Assembly: GCA_013697395.1 (NCBI GenBank) | Contig: JACCWY010000223.1 | Span: 1 to 10,815, forward strand | Direction: 5' to 3' | Origin: Chloroflexota bacterium | GTDB lineage: Bacteria; Chloroflexota; Limnocylindria; QHBO01 | Length of the DNA: 10,815 bases | Part shown: positions 1 through 5,724 of the stretch, piece after piece | Position numbering within the stretch: position 1 is the stretch's first letter | How the letters are laid out: the number at the start of each line of letters is the position of its first letter | Made by a program: the position numbers and the translations under genes | Notes under the pieces: model-generated | What the model was told of the DNA's origin: nothing | The model's input: only the letters and a program-made list of their open reading frames with translations | Databases searched by the model: none

Positions 1-12
1 AGGATGAGATGA
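1..12 (+). CDS. Possible last codons of infA (translation initiation factor IF-1), 5' end outside window
   Basis: The first twelve bases read Arg-Met-Arg-stop in one frame, and that TGA overlaps the rpmJ ATG as ATGA. IF-1 commonly ends in a Tyr/Phe-Arg-x-Arg-like tail, and infA is the usual gene before rpmJ in this operon. Three codons cannot prove identity, so this call rests on gene order. Confidence 0.3.
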   Translation, partial: RMR

Positions 13-122
13 AGGTTTCTGCGTCCGTGAAGCCCCGCTGCGAGCGCTGCAAGGTCATCAAGCGCTCCGGCGTGGTGATGGTCATCTGCGTCGTCCCCAA
101 GCACAAGCAGCGGCAGGGGTAG
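9..122 (+). CDS. rpmJ: Large ribosomal subunit protein bL36 (L36), zinc-ribbon form
   Basis: This 37-residue protein has the standard length for L36, a small late-assembling protein of the 50S subunit that packs against 23S rRNA. It carries the complete zinc ribbon: Cys11, Cys14, Cys27 and His32, and it ends in the family-typical KHKQRQG. It is therefore the zinc-binding (C+) form rather than the zinc-free paralogue made under zinc limitation in some bacteria. The ATG at 9 is the only usable start, because the ATG at 4 runs into a stop two codons later. An AGGA at 1-4 may serve as its ribosome binding site. The stop codon is shared with the SD of rpsM, so the two genes are probably translationally linked. 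The gene is too short to stand out by length, but the match to the family is essentially complete. Confidence 0.96.
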   Translation: MKVSASVKPRCERCKVIKRSGVVMVICVVPKHKQRQG

Positions 123-126
123 GAGG
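121..126 (+). promoter_or_regulatory. Shine-Dalgarno of rpsM overlapping the rpmJ stop
   Basis: A full AGGAGG consensus sits three bases before the GTG at 130 and shares bases with the TAG stop of rpmJ (120-122). It fixes the GTG as the rpsM start and implies that ribosomes finishing rpmJ deliver translation to rpsM. Confidence 0.85.
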
Positions 127-129
127 AAC

Positions 130-501
130 GTGGCTCGTATCGCCGGCGTCGACATCCCCCGCGAGAAGCGGGTGATCATCAGCCTCACCTACATCCACGG
201 CATCGGTCCGACCTCGGCGGGCAAGGTCATCGGCGCTGCGAACGTGTCGCCGCACACGCGCGTCCGCGACCTGACCGATGAGGAGGTCAACCGCCTGCGA
301 GAGGTGGTCGATCGCCAGTTCAAGACCGAGGGTGACCTCCGCCGCGAGGTCAGCATGAACGTGAAGCGTCTGATGGAGATCGGGTCCTACCGCGGCCTCC
401 GCCACCGGCGCAACCTCCCCGTCCGGGGACAGCGAACAAAGACGAATGCTCGGCAGCGCCGCGGCGTGAAGAAGACCGTCGGCATCCGCCGCAAGAAGTA
501 A
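130..501 (+). CDS. rpsM: Small ribosomal subunit protein uS13 (S13)
   Basis: This 123-residue protein of the 30S head contacts the P-site tRNA and forms bridges to the 50S subunit. The family start MARIAGVDIP is present, followed by the helix-two-turns-helix stretch with HGIG (residues 24-27), and then the basic SYRGLRHRR segment near residues 87-95. The C-terminal tail is highly basic (KKTVGIRRKK) and reaches toward tRNA in the family. The start is GTG, supported by an AGGAGG three bases upstream and by agreement with the conserved N-terminus. rpsK follows after 10 bp. There is no room upstream for the alpha-operon leader pseudoknot through which S4 represses rpsM in Escherichia coli, so any autoregulation must work differently here or start further upstream. 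Confidence 0.97.
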   Translation: MARIAGVDIPREKRVIISLTYIHGIGPTSAGKVIGAANVSPHTRVRDLTDEEVNRLREVVDRQFKTEGDLRREVSMNVKRLMEIGSYRGLRHRRNLPVRGQRTKTNARQRRGVKKTVGIRRKK

Positions 502-511
502 CGGGAGTTCC

Positions 512-904
512 ATGGCAGAGCGTAAGCGCGCCAAAGGCAAGAAGCGCGAGAAGAAGAACGTGCCGGTCGGGCACGCGCACATCCAGTCGACGTTCAATAA
601 CACGATCGTGACGATCACGGACACGACCGGCAATGTCGTCAGCTGGGGCAGCGCGGGCCTGGTTGGGTTCAAGGGCTCCCGCAAGAGCACGCCCTACGCT
701 GCCGCGCAGACGGCGGAGCTCGCCGCGCGACGCGCGATGGAGAACGGCATGCGCCAGGTCGAGGTCTTCGTGAAGGGCCCCGGCGGCGGTCGTGAGCAGG
801 CCATCCGCTCCCTCCAGGGAGCCGGCCTCGAGGTGACCGCCATCACCGACGTGACCCCCATCCCGCACAACGGCTGCCGCCCGCCCAAGCGGCGCCGGGT
901 CTGA
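512..904 (+). CDS. rpsK: Small ribosomal subunit protein uS11 (S11)
   Basis: S11 is a 30S platform protein near the mRNA exit (E-site) side that helps position 16S rRNA. The 130-residue product has a lysine/arginine-rich leader (residues 1-16), then the conserved core with STFNNTIVTITD at about 26-37, KGSRKSTPYAAA at about 54-65, the glycine-rich VKGPGGGRE at about 88-96, and the family-typical ending ITDVTPIPHNGCRPPKRRRV. Length and ends match bacterial S11 fully. The ATG at 512 follows a GGGAG element (503-507) at good spacing. It lies 10 bp after rpsM and 13 bp before rpsD, in the standard order of the alpha operon. Confidence 0.97.
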   Translation: MAERKRAKGKKREKKNVPVGHAHIQSTFNNTIVTITDTTGNVVSWGSAGLVGFKGSRKSTPYAAAQTAELAARRAMENGMRQVEVFVKGPGGGREQAIRSLQGAGLEVTAITDVTPIPHNGCRPPKRRRV

Positions 905-917
905 GAGGGGAGTCCAC

Positions 918-1544
918 ATGGCACGCTACACGGACGCCGTCTGCCGCATCTGCCGCCGCGAGGGGCTCAAGCTCTTCCTGAAGGGCAGCCGCTGCTACTC
1001 CCGCAAATGCGCCTTCGAGCGTCGCAGCACACCGCCGGGCATGAACACCATGCGCCGCCGCAAGGTCAGCGAGTACGGGCTCCAGCTGCGCGAGAAGCAG
1101 AAGGTGCGCAAGAGCTACTCTGTCCTCGAGCGACAGTTCCGCAACTACTTCGAGAAGGCGGAGCAGCGCACGGGCATGACGGGCGAGAACCTGCTGCGCA
1201 TGCTCGAGATGCGCCTCGACAACGTCGTCTACCGGATGGGCTTCGCGTCGAGCCGCGCCCAGGCCCGACAGCTCGTCAGCCATGGCCACTTCGCGGTCAA
1301 CGGCCGGCCGACCAACGTCCCGAGCTTCGGCGTCAAGGTCAACGACCGGATCGATGTCCGCGACAGCCGCCGCAGCCGCGAATACTTCAAGGTCGCCTCC
1401 GAGACGATGAAGGCGGCCCAGATCCCCGAATGGGTGAGCGTCGACCCGACCAAGCTGTCGGGCACCGTCCTCGCCGAACCGGCGCGCGAGCAGATGCCGC
1501 TCGAGTTCAACGAGCAGCTCGTCGTCGAGTACTACTCGCGCTAG
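918..1544 (+). CDS. rpsD: Small ribosomal subunit protein uS4 (S4), zinc-binding form
   Basis: S4 is a primary 16S rRNA binder that starts 30S assembly. The protein has 208 residues. Its N-terminal region carries Cys9, Cys12, Cys26 and Cys31, the same four-cysteine zinc site seen in Thermus S4, whereas E. coli S4 lacks it. The S4 RNA-binding domain lies at about residues 97-160, with the hallmark MLEMRLDNVVYRMGFA (about 95-110) and the ARQLVSHGHFAVNG loop (about 115-128). The YSVLERQFRNYF segment near residues 68-79 resembles Chloroflexota and Thermomicrobia-type S4 proteins. The start ATG has a purine-rich GAGGGGAG (905-912) just upstream. In E. coli S4 represses its own operon. No matching leader structure is visible in this window. 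Confidence 0.97.
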   Translation: MARYTDAVCRICRREGLKLFLKGSRCYSRKCAFERRSTPPGMNTMRRRKVSEYGLQLREKQKVRKSYSVLERQFRNYFEKAEQRTGMTGENLLRMLEMRLDNVVYRMGFASSRAQARQLVSHGHFAVNGRPTNVPSFGVKVNDRIDVRDSRRSREYFKVASETMKAAQIPEWVSVDPTKLSGTVLAEPAREQMPLEFNEQLVVEYYSR

Positions 1545-1559
1545 GAGCCAGACCTTTCC

Positions 1560-2594
1560 ATGATCGAACTTGAAACCGCTCTGCCCCAGGCCGCACCCGA
1601 TCCGCACATCGAGGAGGTGCACGCCGAGGGCAACCTGAGCCGATTCGAGGTGACCCCACTCCAGGAGGGGTACGGCATGACGCTCGGCAACGGCCTGCGT
1701 CGCGTCCTGCTCAGCTCGCTGGAGGGAGCCGCCGTCACCGGCATCCAGATCCACGGCGTCTACCACGAGTTCAGCACGATCCCGAACGTCAAGGAGGATG
1801 TCACCCAGATCGTTCTGAACGTCAAGAAGCTGCGTCTCCGCTCGTTCGCGCGCCATGCCGTCACGCTGAAGCTGGTCAAGCGCGGAGCCGGCACCGTCAC
1901 CGCGGCCGACATCGCCGAGTCGGCCGACGTCGAGATCGTCAACCCCGATCTCGTCCTGCTCACGCTCGACTCCGACTCGGGTGCGATCGAGATGGACCTG
2001 ACCGTCGAGAACGGCATGGGCTACCAGCCGGCCGAGCACACCGAGGAGATGCCCATCGGCGTCGTCCCGGTGGACGCGATCTTCTCCCCGGTGCGTCGCG
2101 TCAACTACCAGGTCGAAAAGACCCGCGTCGGCCAGATGACGAACTACGACAAGCTGACCCTCGAGATCGAGACGGACGGCACCACGACCGCGCAGGCGGC
2201 GCTGAGCCAGGCGGCCGACATCCTCATCCGAGAGTTCGGCCGCTTCGCGGAGGTCGGGCGTCCGGCCGCCGTCGGAGGCGATGCTGGGGCGGTCCCGCCC
2301 AGCGCCAACCTGCTCGACGCGCCGATCGAGGAGCTCGACCTGCCGATGCGGGCCTACAACTCGCTGAAGCGCAACAGCATCACGAAGATCGGCCAGGTGC
2401 TCTCGCTCTCCGATGACGAGTTCCTGCGCATGCGGAACTTCGGGCAGAAGAGCCTCGACGAGCTCAAAGAGCGCCTGGCGCTCCGTGGCTTCATTGCGCC
2501 CGAGGCAACCTCCATGAGCACCGACGAGTCGGACCTCCCTGCATCGGCCGAGCTCGACGAGGCGGCCGCCGCAGAGCTCGACCGGGAGGCCTAG
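1560..2594 (+). CDS. rpoA: DNA-directed RNA polymerase subunit alpha
   Basis: The alpha dimer nucleates RNA polymerase assembly, and its C-terminal domain binds UP elements and activators. The N-terminal domain (about residues 15-232) has the dimerisation motif YGMTLGNGLRRVLLSSLEG at 38-56 and HEFSTIPNVKED at 69-80. A flexible linker of about 18 residues rich in Gly, Ala and Pro follows. The C-terminal domain (about 252-312) keeps the DNA-contact residues Arg264, Asn267, Gly295, Lys297 and Ser298, which correspond to Arg265, Asn268, Gly296, Lys298 and Ser299 of E. coli. After this domain there is an additional Asp/Glu/Ala-rich tail (about 313-344) that makes the protein 344 residues against 329 in E. 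coli. The AGGAG at 1543-1547 overlaps the rpsD stop and lies 12 bases from the ATG, which is rather far. Confidence 0.97.
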   Translation: MIELETALPQAAPDPHIEEVHAEGNLSRFEVTPLQEGYGMTLGNGLRRVLLSSLEGAAVTGIQIHGVYHEFSTIPNVKEDVTQIVLNVKKLRLRSFARHAVTLKLVKRGAGTVTAADIAESADVEIVNPDLVLLTLDSDSGAIEMDLTVENGMGYQPAEHTEEMPIGVVPVDAIFSPVRRVNYQVEKTRVGQMTNYDKLTLEIETDGTTTAQAALSQAADILIREFGRFAEVGRPAAVGGDAGAVPPSANLLDAPIEELDLPMRAYNSLKRNSITKIGQVLSLSDDEFLRMRNFGQKSLDELKERLALRGFIAPEATSMSTDESDLPASAELDEAAAAELDREA

Positions 2595-2599
2595 GCCCA

Positions 2600-2953
2600 A
2601 TGCCGCATCGCGTCGCCGGACGAAAGCTCAGCCGCGCGCACGCGCACCGGATGTCGATGCTCGGCAACCTGGCCGTGGCGGTGATCCGCTACGAGAAGGT
2701 GAAGACGACCGAGGCCAAGGCCAAGGAGGTTCGGGGCCTCATCGACGGCATGATCACGCTGGCCAAGCGCGGGGACTTGCACGCTCGCAGGCAGCTCGTC
2801 AGCAGGATGCCGCACGAGCCACTCATCGTCGAGAAGCTGATGGGCGAGCTGGCGCCGAAGTACGCCGAGCGCGCGTCGGGATTCACGCGGATCGTCAAGC
2901 TGGGGCTGCGTCCAGGTGACGCGGCCTCGATGGTCCAGATCGAGCTCGTCTGA
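2600..2953 (+). CDS. rplQ: Large ribosomal subunit protein bL17 (L17)
   Basis: L17 is a bacteria-specific 50S protein near the exit tunnel rim. The product is 117 residues long, near the family's core length. It starts with MPHRVAGRKLSR and continues with the AHRMSMLGNLAVAVIRYEKVKTTEAKAKEVR core (about 15-45) that defines the family. The C-terminal GFTRIVKLGLRPGDAASMVQIELV matches the usual ending, where L17 closes with an 'R.GDAA.MV.IEL' pattern. The ATG lies 5 bp after the rpoA stop, and a GGGAGG (2584-2589) inside the end of rpoA serves as its ribosome binding site. rplQ ends the classical alpha operon. A hairpin spans its stop codon (separate entry), and truA follows after 35 bp. Confidence 0.97.
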   Translation: MPHRVAGRKLSRAHAHRMSMLGNLAVAVIRYEKVKTTEAKAKEVRGLIDGMITLAKRGDLHARRQLVSRMPHEPLIVEKLMGELAPKYAERASGFTRIVKLGLRPGDAASMVQIELV

Positions 2954-2965
2954 GTCGAGACGAGC
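2944..2965 (+). other. Perfect 8-bp RNA hairpin spanning the rplQ stop codon
   Basis: GCTCGTCT (2944-2951) pairs perfectly with AGACGAGC (2958-2965) around a six-base loop, GAGTCG, that contains most of the rplQ TGA (2951-2953). No T-run follows. Downstream comes a G-poor, A/C-rich stretch up to truA. It may be an mRNA 3'-end stabiliser, a processing site or a partial terminator. The structure is seen directly and its role is inferred. Confidence 0.5.
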
Positions 2966-2988
2966 GAACAACACACCGAACCGATTCG

Positions 2989-3837
2989 ATGGCCGCCGGC
3001 GCGCAACGCTGCGCACGGGCGGTGATCGAGTACGACGGGACGGCCTTTGCCGGCTCCCAGGTCCAGCCGAATGCTCGGACTGTGCAGGGAGAGCTGGAAG
3101 AGGCGCTTAACAGGCTGATCGGCGAGGAGACGCGAGTCCGCCTCGCCGGACGAACCGACGCCGGGGTGCATGCCACCGGCCAGGTCGTGGCATTCTGCTG
3201 GCGGCGCGGCGCGCGTCGTACCCGCAGCCTGCCGGAGCTGCTGCGCAGGCTGAACGCCGCGCTGCCGCCGGACCTGGCCGTACGCTCGCTCCGGCCCGCG
3301 AGCCGCGACTTCGATCCGCGGCGGGATGCGCGCTGGCGCGTGTACCGCTACCGGGTCCTCATGAGCGGTGCGCGGAGACCGATGGAGCGCCATCGGACAC
3401 TCGAGATCGACGAGTCGCTCGACATCGAGGCGATGCGAGCCGCCGCGGCACGCATGCTGGGGGAGCGCGACTTCGGCGCACTGGGCGCAGATGCGCGCGG
3501 GCGCACCGTCCGGCATCTCGCCGAGGTGCGCATCACCCGCCGTGGCGAGCTCGTCGAGGTCCGGCTGACGGCGAACGCCTTCCTGCGGCGCATGGTGCGC
3601 AGCGTGGTCGCCCTCCTGATGGAGGTCGGACGCGGCAGGCTGGCCCCCGACGCGGTCGACGGGATCCTGTACGTGGGCGCGCGTGCGCTCCACGGGCGGG
3701 CCGCACCGGCGCGGGGATTGACGCTCGAGCGAGTGATCTACGCATCAGCCAAGAAATCGAATACGAACGAACCAGGCGCGTCACCAACGAGGGTGGCGCG
3801 CAACAACCGCAACCAAGGCAAGCCGGAGAGCTCATAA
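2989..3837 (+). CDS. truA: tRNA pseudouridine(38-40) synthase TruA
   Basis: TruA converts uridines 38-40 in the anticodon stem-loop of many tRNAs to pseudouridine. The 282-residue protein has IEYDGTAFAGSQVQPNARTVQGELE at 13-37, where the usual GWQ is GSQ, and the catalytic motif GRTDAGVHA at 54-62 with the nucleophilic aspartate as Asp57. The second half keeps the RVYRYRV strand (about 118-124), the DFGALGA stretch and the NAFLRRMVRSVV segment (about 197-208). The core ends near Tyr251. The last 31 residues are Asn/Ser/Lys-rich and unlike the family (see findings). No SD precedes the ATG at 2989. A GTG at 3022 (codon 12) is an in-frame alternative, but it would remove the first strand. truA next to rplQ and rplM-rpsI is a common bacterial arrangement. 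Confidence 0.95.
   Translation: MAAGAQRCARAVIEYDGTAFAGSQVQPNARTVQGELEEALNRLIGEETRVRLAGRTDAGVHATGQVVAFCWRRGARRTRSLPELLRRLNAALPPDLAVRSLRPASRDFDPRRDARWRVYRYRVLMSGARRPMERHRTLEIDESLDIEAMRAAAARMLGERDFGALGADARGRTVRHLAEVRITRRGELVEVRLTANAFLRRMVRSVVALLMEVGRGRLAPDAVDGILYVGARALHGRAAPARGLTLERVIYASAKKSNTNEPGASPTRVARNNRNQGKPESS
3776..3801 (+). other. 10-bp RNA hairpin in the truA tail, 40 bases before rplM
   Basis: The 5' arm GCGCGTCACC (3776-3785) pairs with GGTGGCGCGC (3792-3801) over all ten positions, one of them a G-U pair, around a six-base loop AACGAG. It lies inside the non-conserved tail of TruA and upstream of the rplM ribosome binding site at 3825-3830. E. coli L13 represses its own mRNA through the rplM leader, so an autoregulatory or attenuation role is possible but unproven. 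Terminator use is unlikely because no T-run follows. Confidence 0.45.
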
Positions 3838-3840
3838 AAC

Positions 3841-4269
3841 GTGAAGACCTACGCCGTCAAGGCGAGCGAGATCGAGCGCAGCTGGTGGGTCGTCGACGCG
3901 ACGGGCCAGACCCTCGGCCGGCTGGCGACCCGCATCGCCACCCTGCTGGAGGGCAAGCACAAGCCGATCTACTCGCCGCACCTCGATACCGGCGACCACG
4001 TCGTCGTCCTCAACGCGGGAAAGATCAGGGTCACCGGGGACAAGCTGCGGCAGAAGAGCTACTTCCGCCACTCGAACTATCCCGGCGGCCTGCGCGAGGA
4101 GAGCCTCGGCACGCTCCTCGAGCGCAAGCCGGAGCTCGTGATCGAGCGCGCGGTCAAGGGCATGCTGCCCCGCAACCGGCTCGGCCGGGCCATGTTCAAG
4201 AAGCTGAAGGTTTACAGCGGCGCGGATCATCCGCACCAGGCTCAGCAGCCAACGGCTGTCGAGCTGTAG
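3841..4269 (+). CDS. rplM: Large ribosomal subunit protein uL13 (L13)
   Basis: L13 is an early-assembling 50S protein. The 142-residue product has the same length as E. coli L13. It starts MKTYAVKASEIERSWWVVDA, and shows GQTLGRLATRIATLLEGKHKP (about 22-42), the GDHVVVLNAGKIRVTGDKL block (about 51-69), the YFRHSNYPGG motif (about 75-84) and the defining VKGMLPRNRLGR (about 105-116). The GTG start lies three bases after the truA stop, and GGAGAG at 3825-3830, inside the end of truA, provides the ribosome binding site. rpsI follows after 15 bp, the near-universal L13-S9 pairing. In E. coli L13 is the repressor of this operon, which makes the upstream hairpin of interest. Confidence 0.97.
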   Translation: MKTYAVKASEIERSWWVVDATGQTLGRLATRIATLLEGKHKPIYSPHLDTGDHVVVLNAGKIRVTGDKLRQKSYFRHSNYPGGLREESLGTLLERKPELVIERAVKGMLPRNRLGRAMFKKLKVYSGADHPHQAQQPTAVEL

Positions 4270-4284
4270 AAGAGAGGACGATCC

Positions 4285-4677
4285 GTGAGCACGAACTACG
4301 TCTATGGCACCGGCCGGCGCAAGACCGCGGTCGCGCGTGTCCGCCTGCTTCCCGGCGATGGCAGCATCGTCGTCAACGGCAAGCCGGCCACCGAGTACTT
4401 CGGTGGCGCGTCGCCGGAGGGCGCGATCCTGCTTCCGTTCCGCGTGACCGACACCGAGGGCCGCTATTCGGCCAGCGTGCTCGTCGCCGGCGGCGGCGTG
4501 TCCGGCCAGGCCGGGGCCATCCGCCACGGCATCGCTCGGGCGCTGCTCAGCGCGCACCCCAACGCTCGGGCCGCGCTGCGCGAGGCTGGCCTCCTGACCC
4601 GCGACCCGCGGGCCAAGGAGCGCAAGAAGTACGGCCTCAAGCGAGCCCGAAAGGCCCCGCAGTACACGAAGCGCTAA
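4285..4677 (+). CDS. rpsI: Small ribosomal subunit protein uS9 (S9)
   Basis: S9 sits in the 30S head, and its C-terminal Lys-Arg tail reaches the P-site tRNA anticodon. The 130-residue product has the family start YGTGRRKTAVARVRL (about 6-20), the INGKP-like VVNGKPATEYF (about 29-39), the glycine-rich VAGGGVSGQAGAIRHGIARALL (about 68-89) and the conserved end KKYGLKRARKAPQYTKR, with the terminal Lys-Arg intact. The start is GTG, preceded by AGAGGA (4273-4278) at good spacing. It is the last gene of the ribosomal block. A strong hairpin begins 27 bases after its stop and probably ends the transcript. Confidence 0.97.
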   Translation: MSTNYVYGTGRRKTAVARVRLLPGDGSIVVNGKPATEYFGGASPEGAILLPFRVTDTEGRYSASVLVAGGGVSGQAGAIRHGIARALLSAHPNARAALREAGLLTRDPRAKERKKYGLKRARKAPQYTKR

Positions 4678-4701
4678 CTCGATCGGAGCCCGCCCAGACC
4701 C

Positions 4702-4732
4702 AGGAGCCCCGGCGGGACTGCCGGGGCTCTTT
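4702..4732 (+). terminator. Intrinsic terminator candidate after rpsI
   Basis: GAGCCCCGGC (4704-4713) pairs perfectly with GCCGGGGCTC (4720-4729) around the loop GGGACT. One G-U and one A-U pair can extend the stem to 12 bp. The following T-run is only three bases (4730-4732), so termination may be partial. Its placement between the ribosomal block and cdaA fits an operon boundary. Confidence 0.75.
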
Positions 4733-4740
4733 GGTATCAT
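4732..4740 (+). promoter_or_regulatory. Possible extended -10 promoter element for the cdaA operon
   Basis: TGGTATCAT fits the extended -10 pattern TGn followed by TATCAT (one mismatch to TATAAT), and it stands out in a GC-rich background. Transcription would start near 4747, giving a leader of about 33 bases to the cdaA GTG. No good -35 is visible, since its place is occupied by the terminator stem. Confidence 0.4.
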
Positions 4741-4779
4741 CGAGGCCCTTCGCCGCACAGACGCAGGCACCAATCCATC

Positions 4780-5715
4780 GTGATCGACGCGATCCGCGAA
4801 TTCCTCGGTACCTATTTCGGTGGCAGCTGGACGTCGATCATCGACATCGGGCTGGTGGCGTTCGTCATCTACTGGCTCTTCATCCTCATCCGCGGCACGC
4901 GGGCGGTGCGGATCGTCATCGGCCTGTCGATCCTGTACCTCGTCTACCTGGGCGCCATCCTGTTCGACCTGAATCTGCTGCGGAGCCTGATGGAGACCGC
5001 CGCCGTGGTGGGCCTCTTCGCCGTCGTCGTCGTCTTCCAGCCGGAGCTGCGCCGGGCACTCGAGCAGATCGGTCGCATCGGTTCGGTCAACCGGTTCTTC
5101 GTCAGCACCGAGGTCGCGGCCGCCGAGCGGGTGGCACGCGAGATCAGCCGGGCCGCGCGCATCCTCGCCGGCTCACGGCACGGCGCGCTCATCGCGCTCG
5201 AGCGTGAGACGGGGCTCCAGGACCTCGCCGCCGAGTCGGGCGTGCCGGTCCACGCGGACCTGCGTGCCGAGCTGCTCGTCACGATCTTCTACCGCGGCAC
5301 GGCGCTGCATGACGGGGCCGTCGTCATCTCGGGGGAGCAGATCACGTCCGCCGGCGTCCTCCTGCCGCTGAGCCAGAACGTGCTCGACTCGGAACGATAT
5401 GGGACGCGCCACCGAGCGGCCATCGGCATCAGCGAGCAGACCGATGCCGTCGTCGTCATCGTCAGCGAGGAGACCGGGTCGATCAGCCTGGTCGTGCGTG
5501 GACGGATCGAGCGCAACCTGACCGAGGAGCAGCTGCGGCGTCGCATCTTCAGCCTGATCCGTCCGCAGGCCCCGCGCCGGGCCATCCCCTTCATGCGGCG
5601 CTCGATTGACGGGCGCTGGCAGGTCGGCGAGCGGCGCGACCAGCAGGACGAGCCGATCGACCCCGAGGCGCGCGTGGTGACCGGCGCCGCCGAAGCGCGA
5701 GCGCCGCGGCGTTGA
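4780..5715 (+). CDS. cdaA: Membrane-bound diadenylate cyclase CdaA (DacA)
   Basis: CdaA makes the second messenger c-di-AMP from two ATP. Of 311 residues, the first ~85 hold three hydrophobic membrane segments (about 20-38, 44-62 and 72-86). The DAC domain follows (about 95-255), with GALIALERETGLQDLA (135-150), the catalytic LHDGAVVI with Asp178-Gly179-Ala180, and GTRHRAAIGISE with Arg210-His211-Arg212. The SEETGSIS stretch (229-236) is also typical. A charged tail of about 50 residues extends beyond the domain. The start is GTG with only a weak AGG 12 bases upstream. The three-helix layout separates it from the soluble DisA found in many Actinobacteria. The next genes, cdaR and glmM, are its known partners in Firmicutes, where GlmM inhibits CdaA and c-di-AMP controls potassium and osmolyte transport. 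Confidence 0.95.
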   Translation: MIDAIREFLGTYFGGSWTSIIDIGLVAFVIYWLFILIRGTRAVRIVIGLSILYLVYLGAILFDLNLLRSLMETAAVVGLFAVVVVFQPELRRALEQIGRIGSVNRFFVSTEVAAAERVAREISRAARILAGSRHGALIALERETGLQDLAAESGVPVHADLRAELLVTIFYRGTALHDGAVVISGEQITSAGVLLPLSQNVLDSERYGTRHRAAIGISEQTDAVVVIVSEETGSISLVVRGRIERNLTEEQLRRRIFSLIRPQAPRRAIPFMRRSIDGRWQVGERRDQQDEPIDPEARVVTGAAEARAPRR

Positions 5716-5724
5716 GCTCCTGAG

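Noticed and set aside
123..129. S4-binding alpha-operon leader before rpsM, as in E. coli
   Set aside because: rpmJ ends 7 bases before rpsM, so there is no untranslated leader to hold the pseudoknot.
843..2600. Antisense open frame of 585 codons over rpsK-rpsD-rpoA
   Set aside because: Same cause: rpsD and rpoA share a frame and avoid the relevant codons. The overlapping sense genes are certain.
3718..3723. TTGACG as a -35 box for rplM inside truA
   Set aside because: It matches 5 of 6 positions, but no acceptable -10 lies 15-19 bases downstream, and it encodes part of the conserved TruA end.
3885..5207. Same-strand 440-codon frame over rplM, rpsI and the start of cdaA
   Set aside because: Out-of-frame Arg/Pro/Gly-rich reading typical of GC-rich DNA. 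It crosses a terminator and three well-identified genes.
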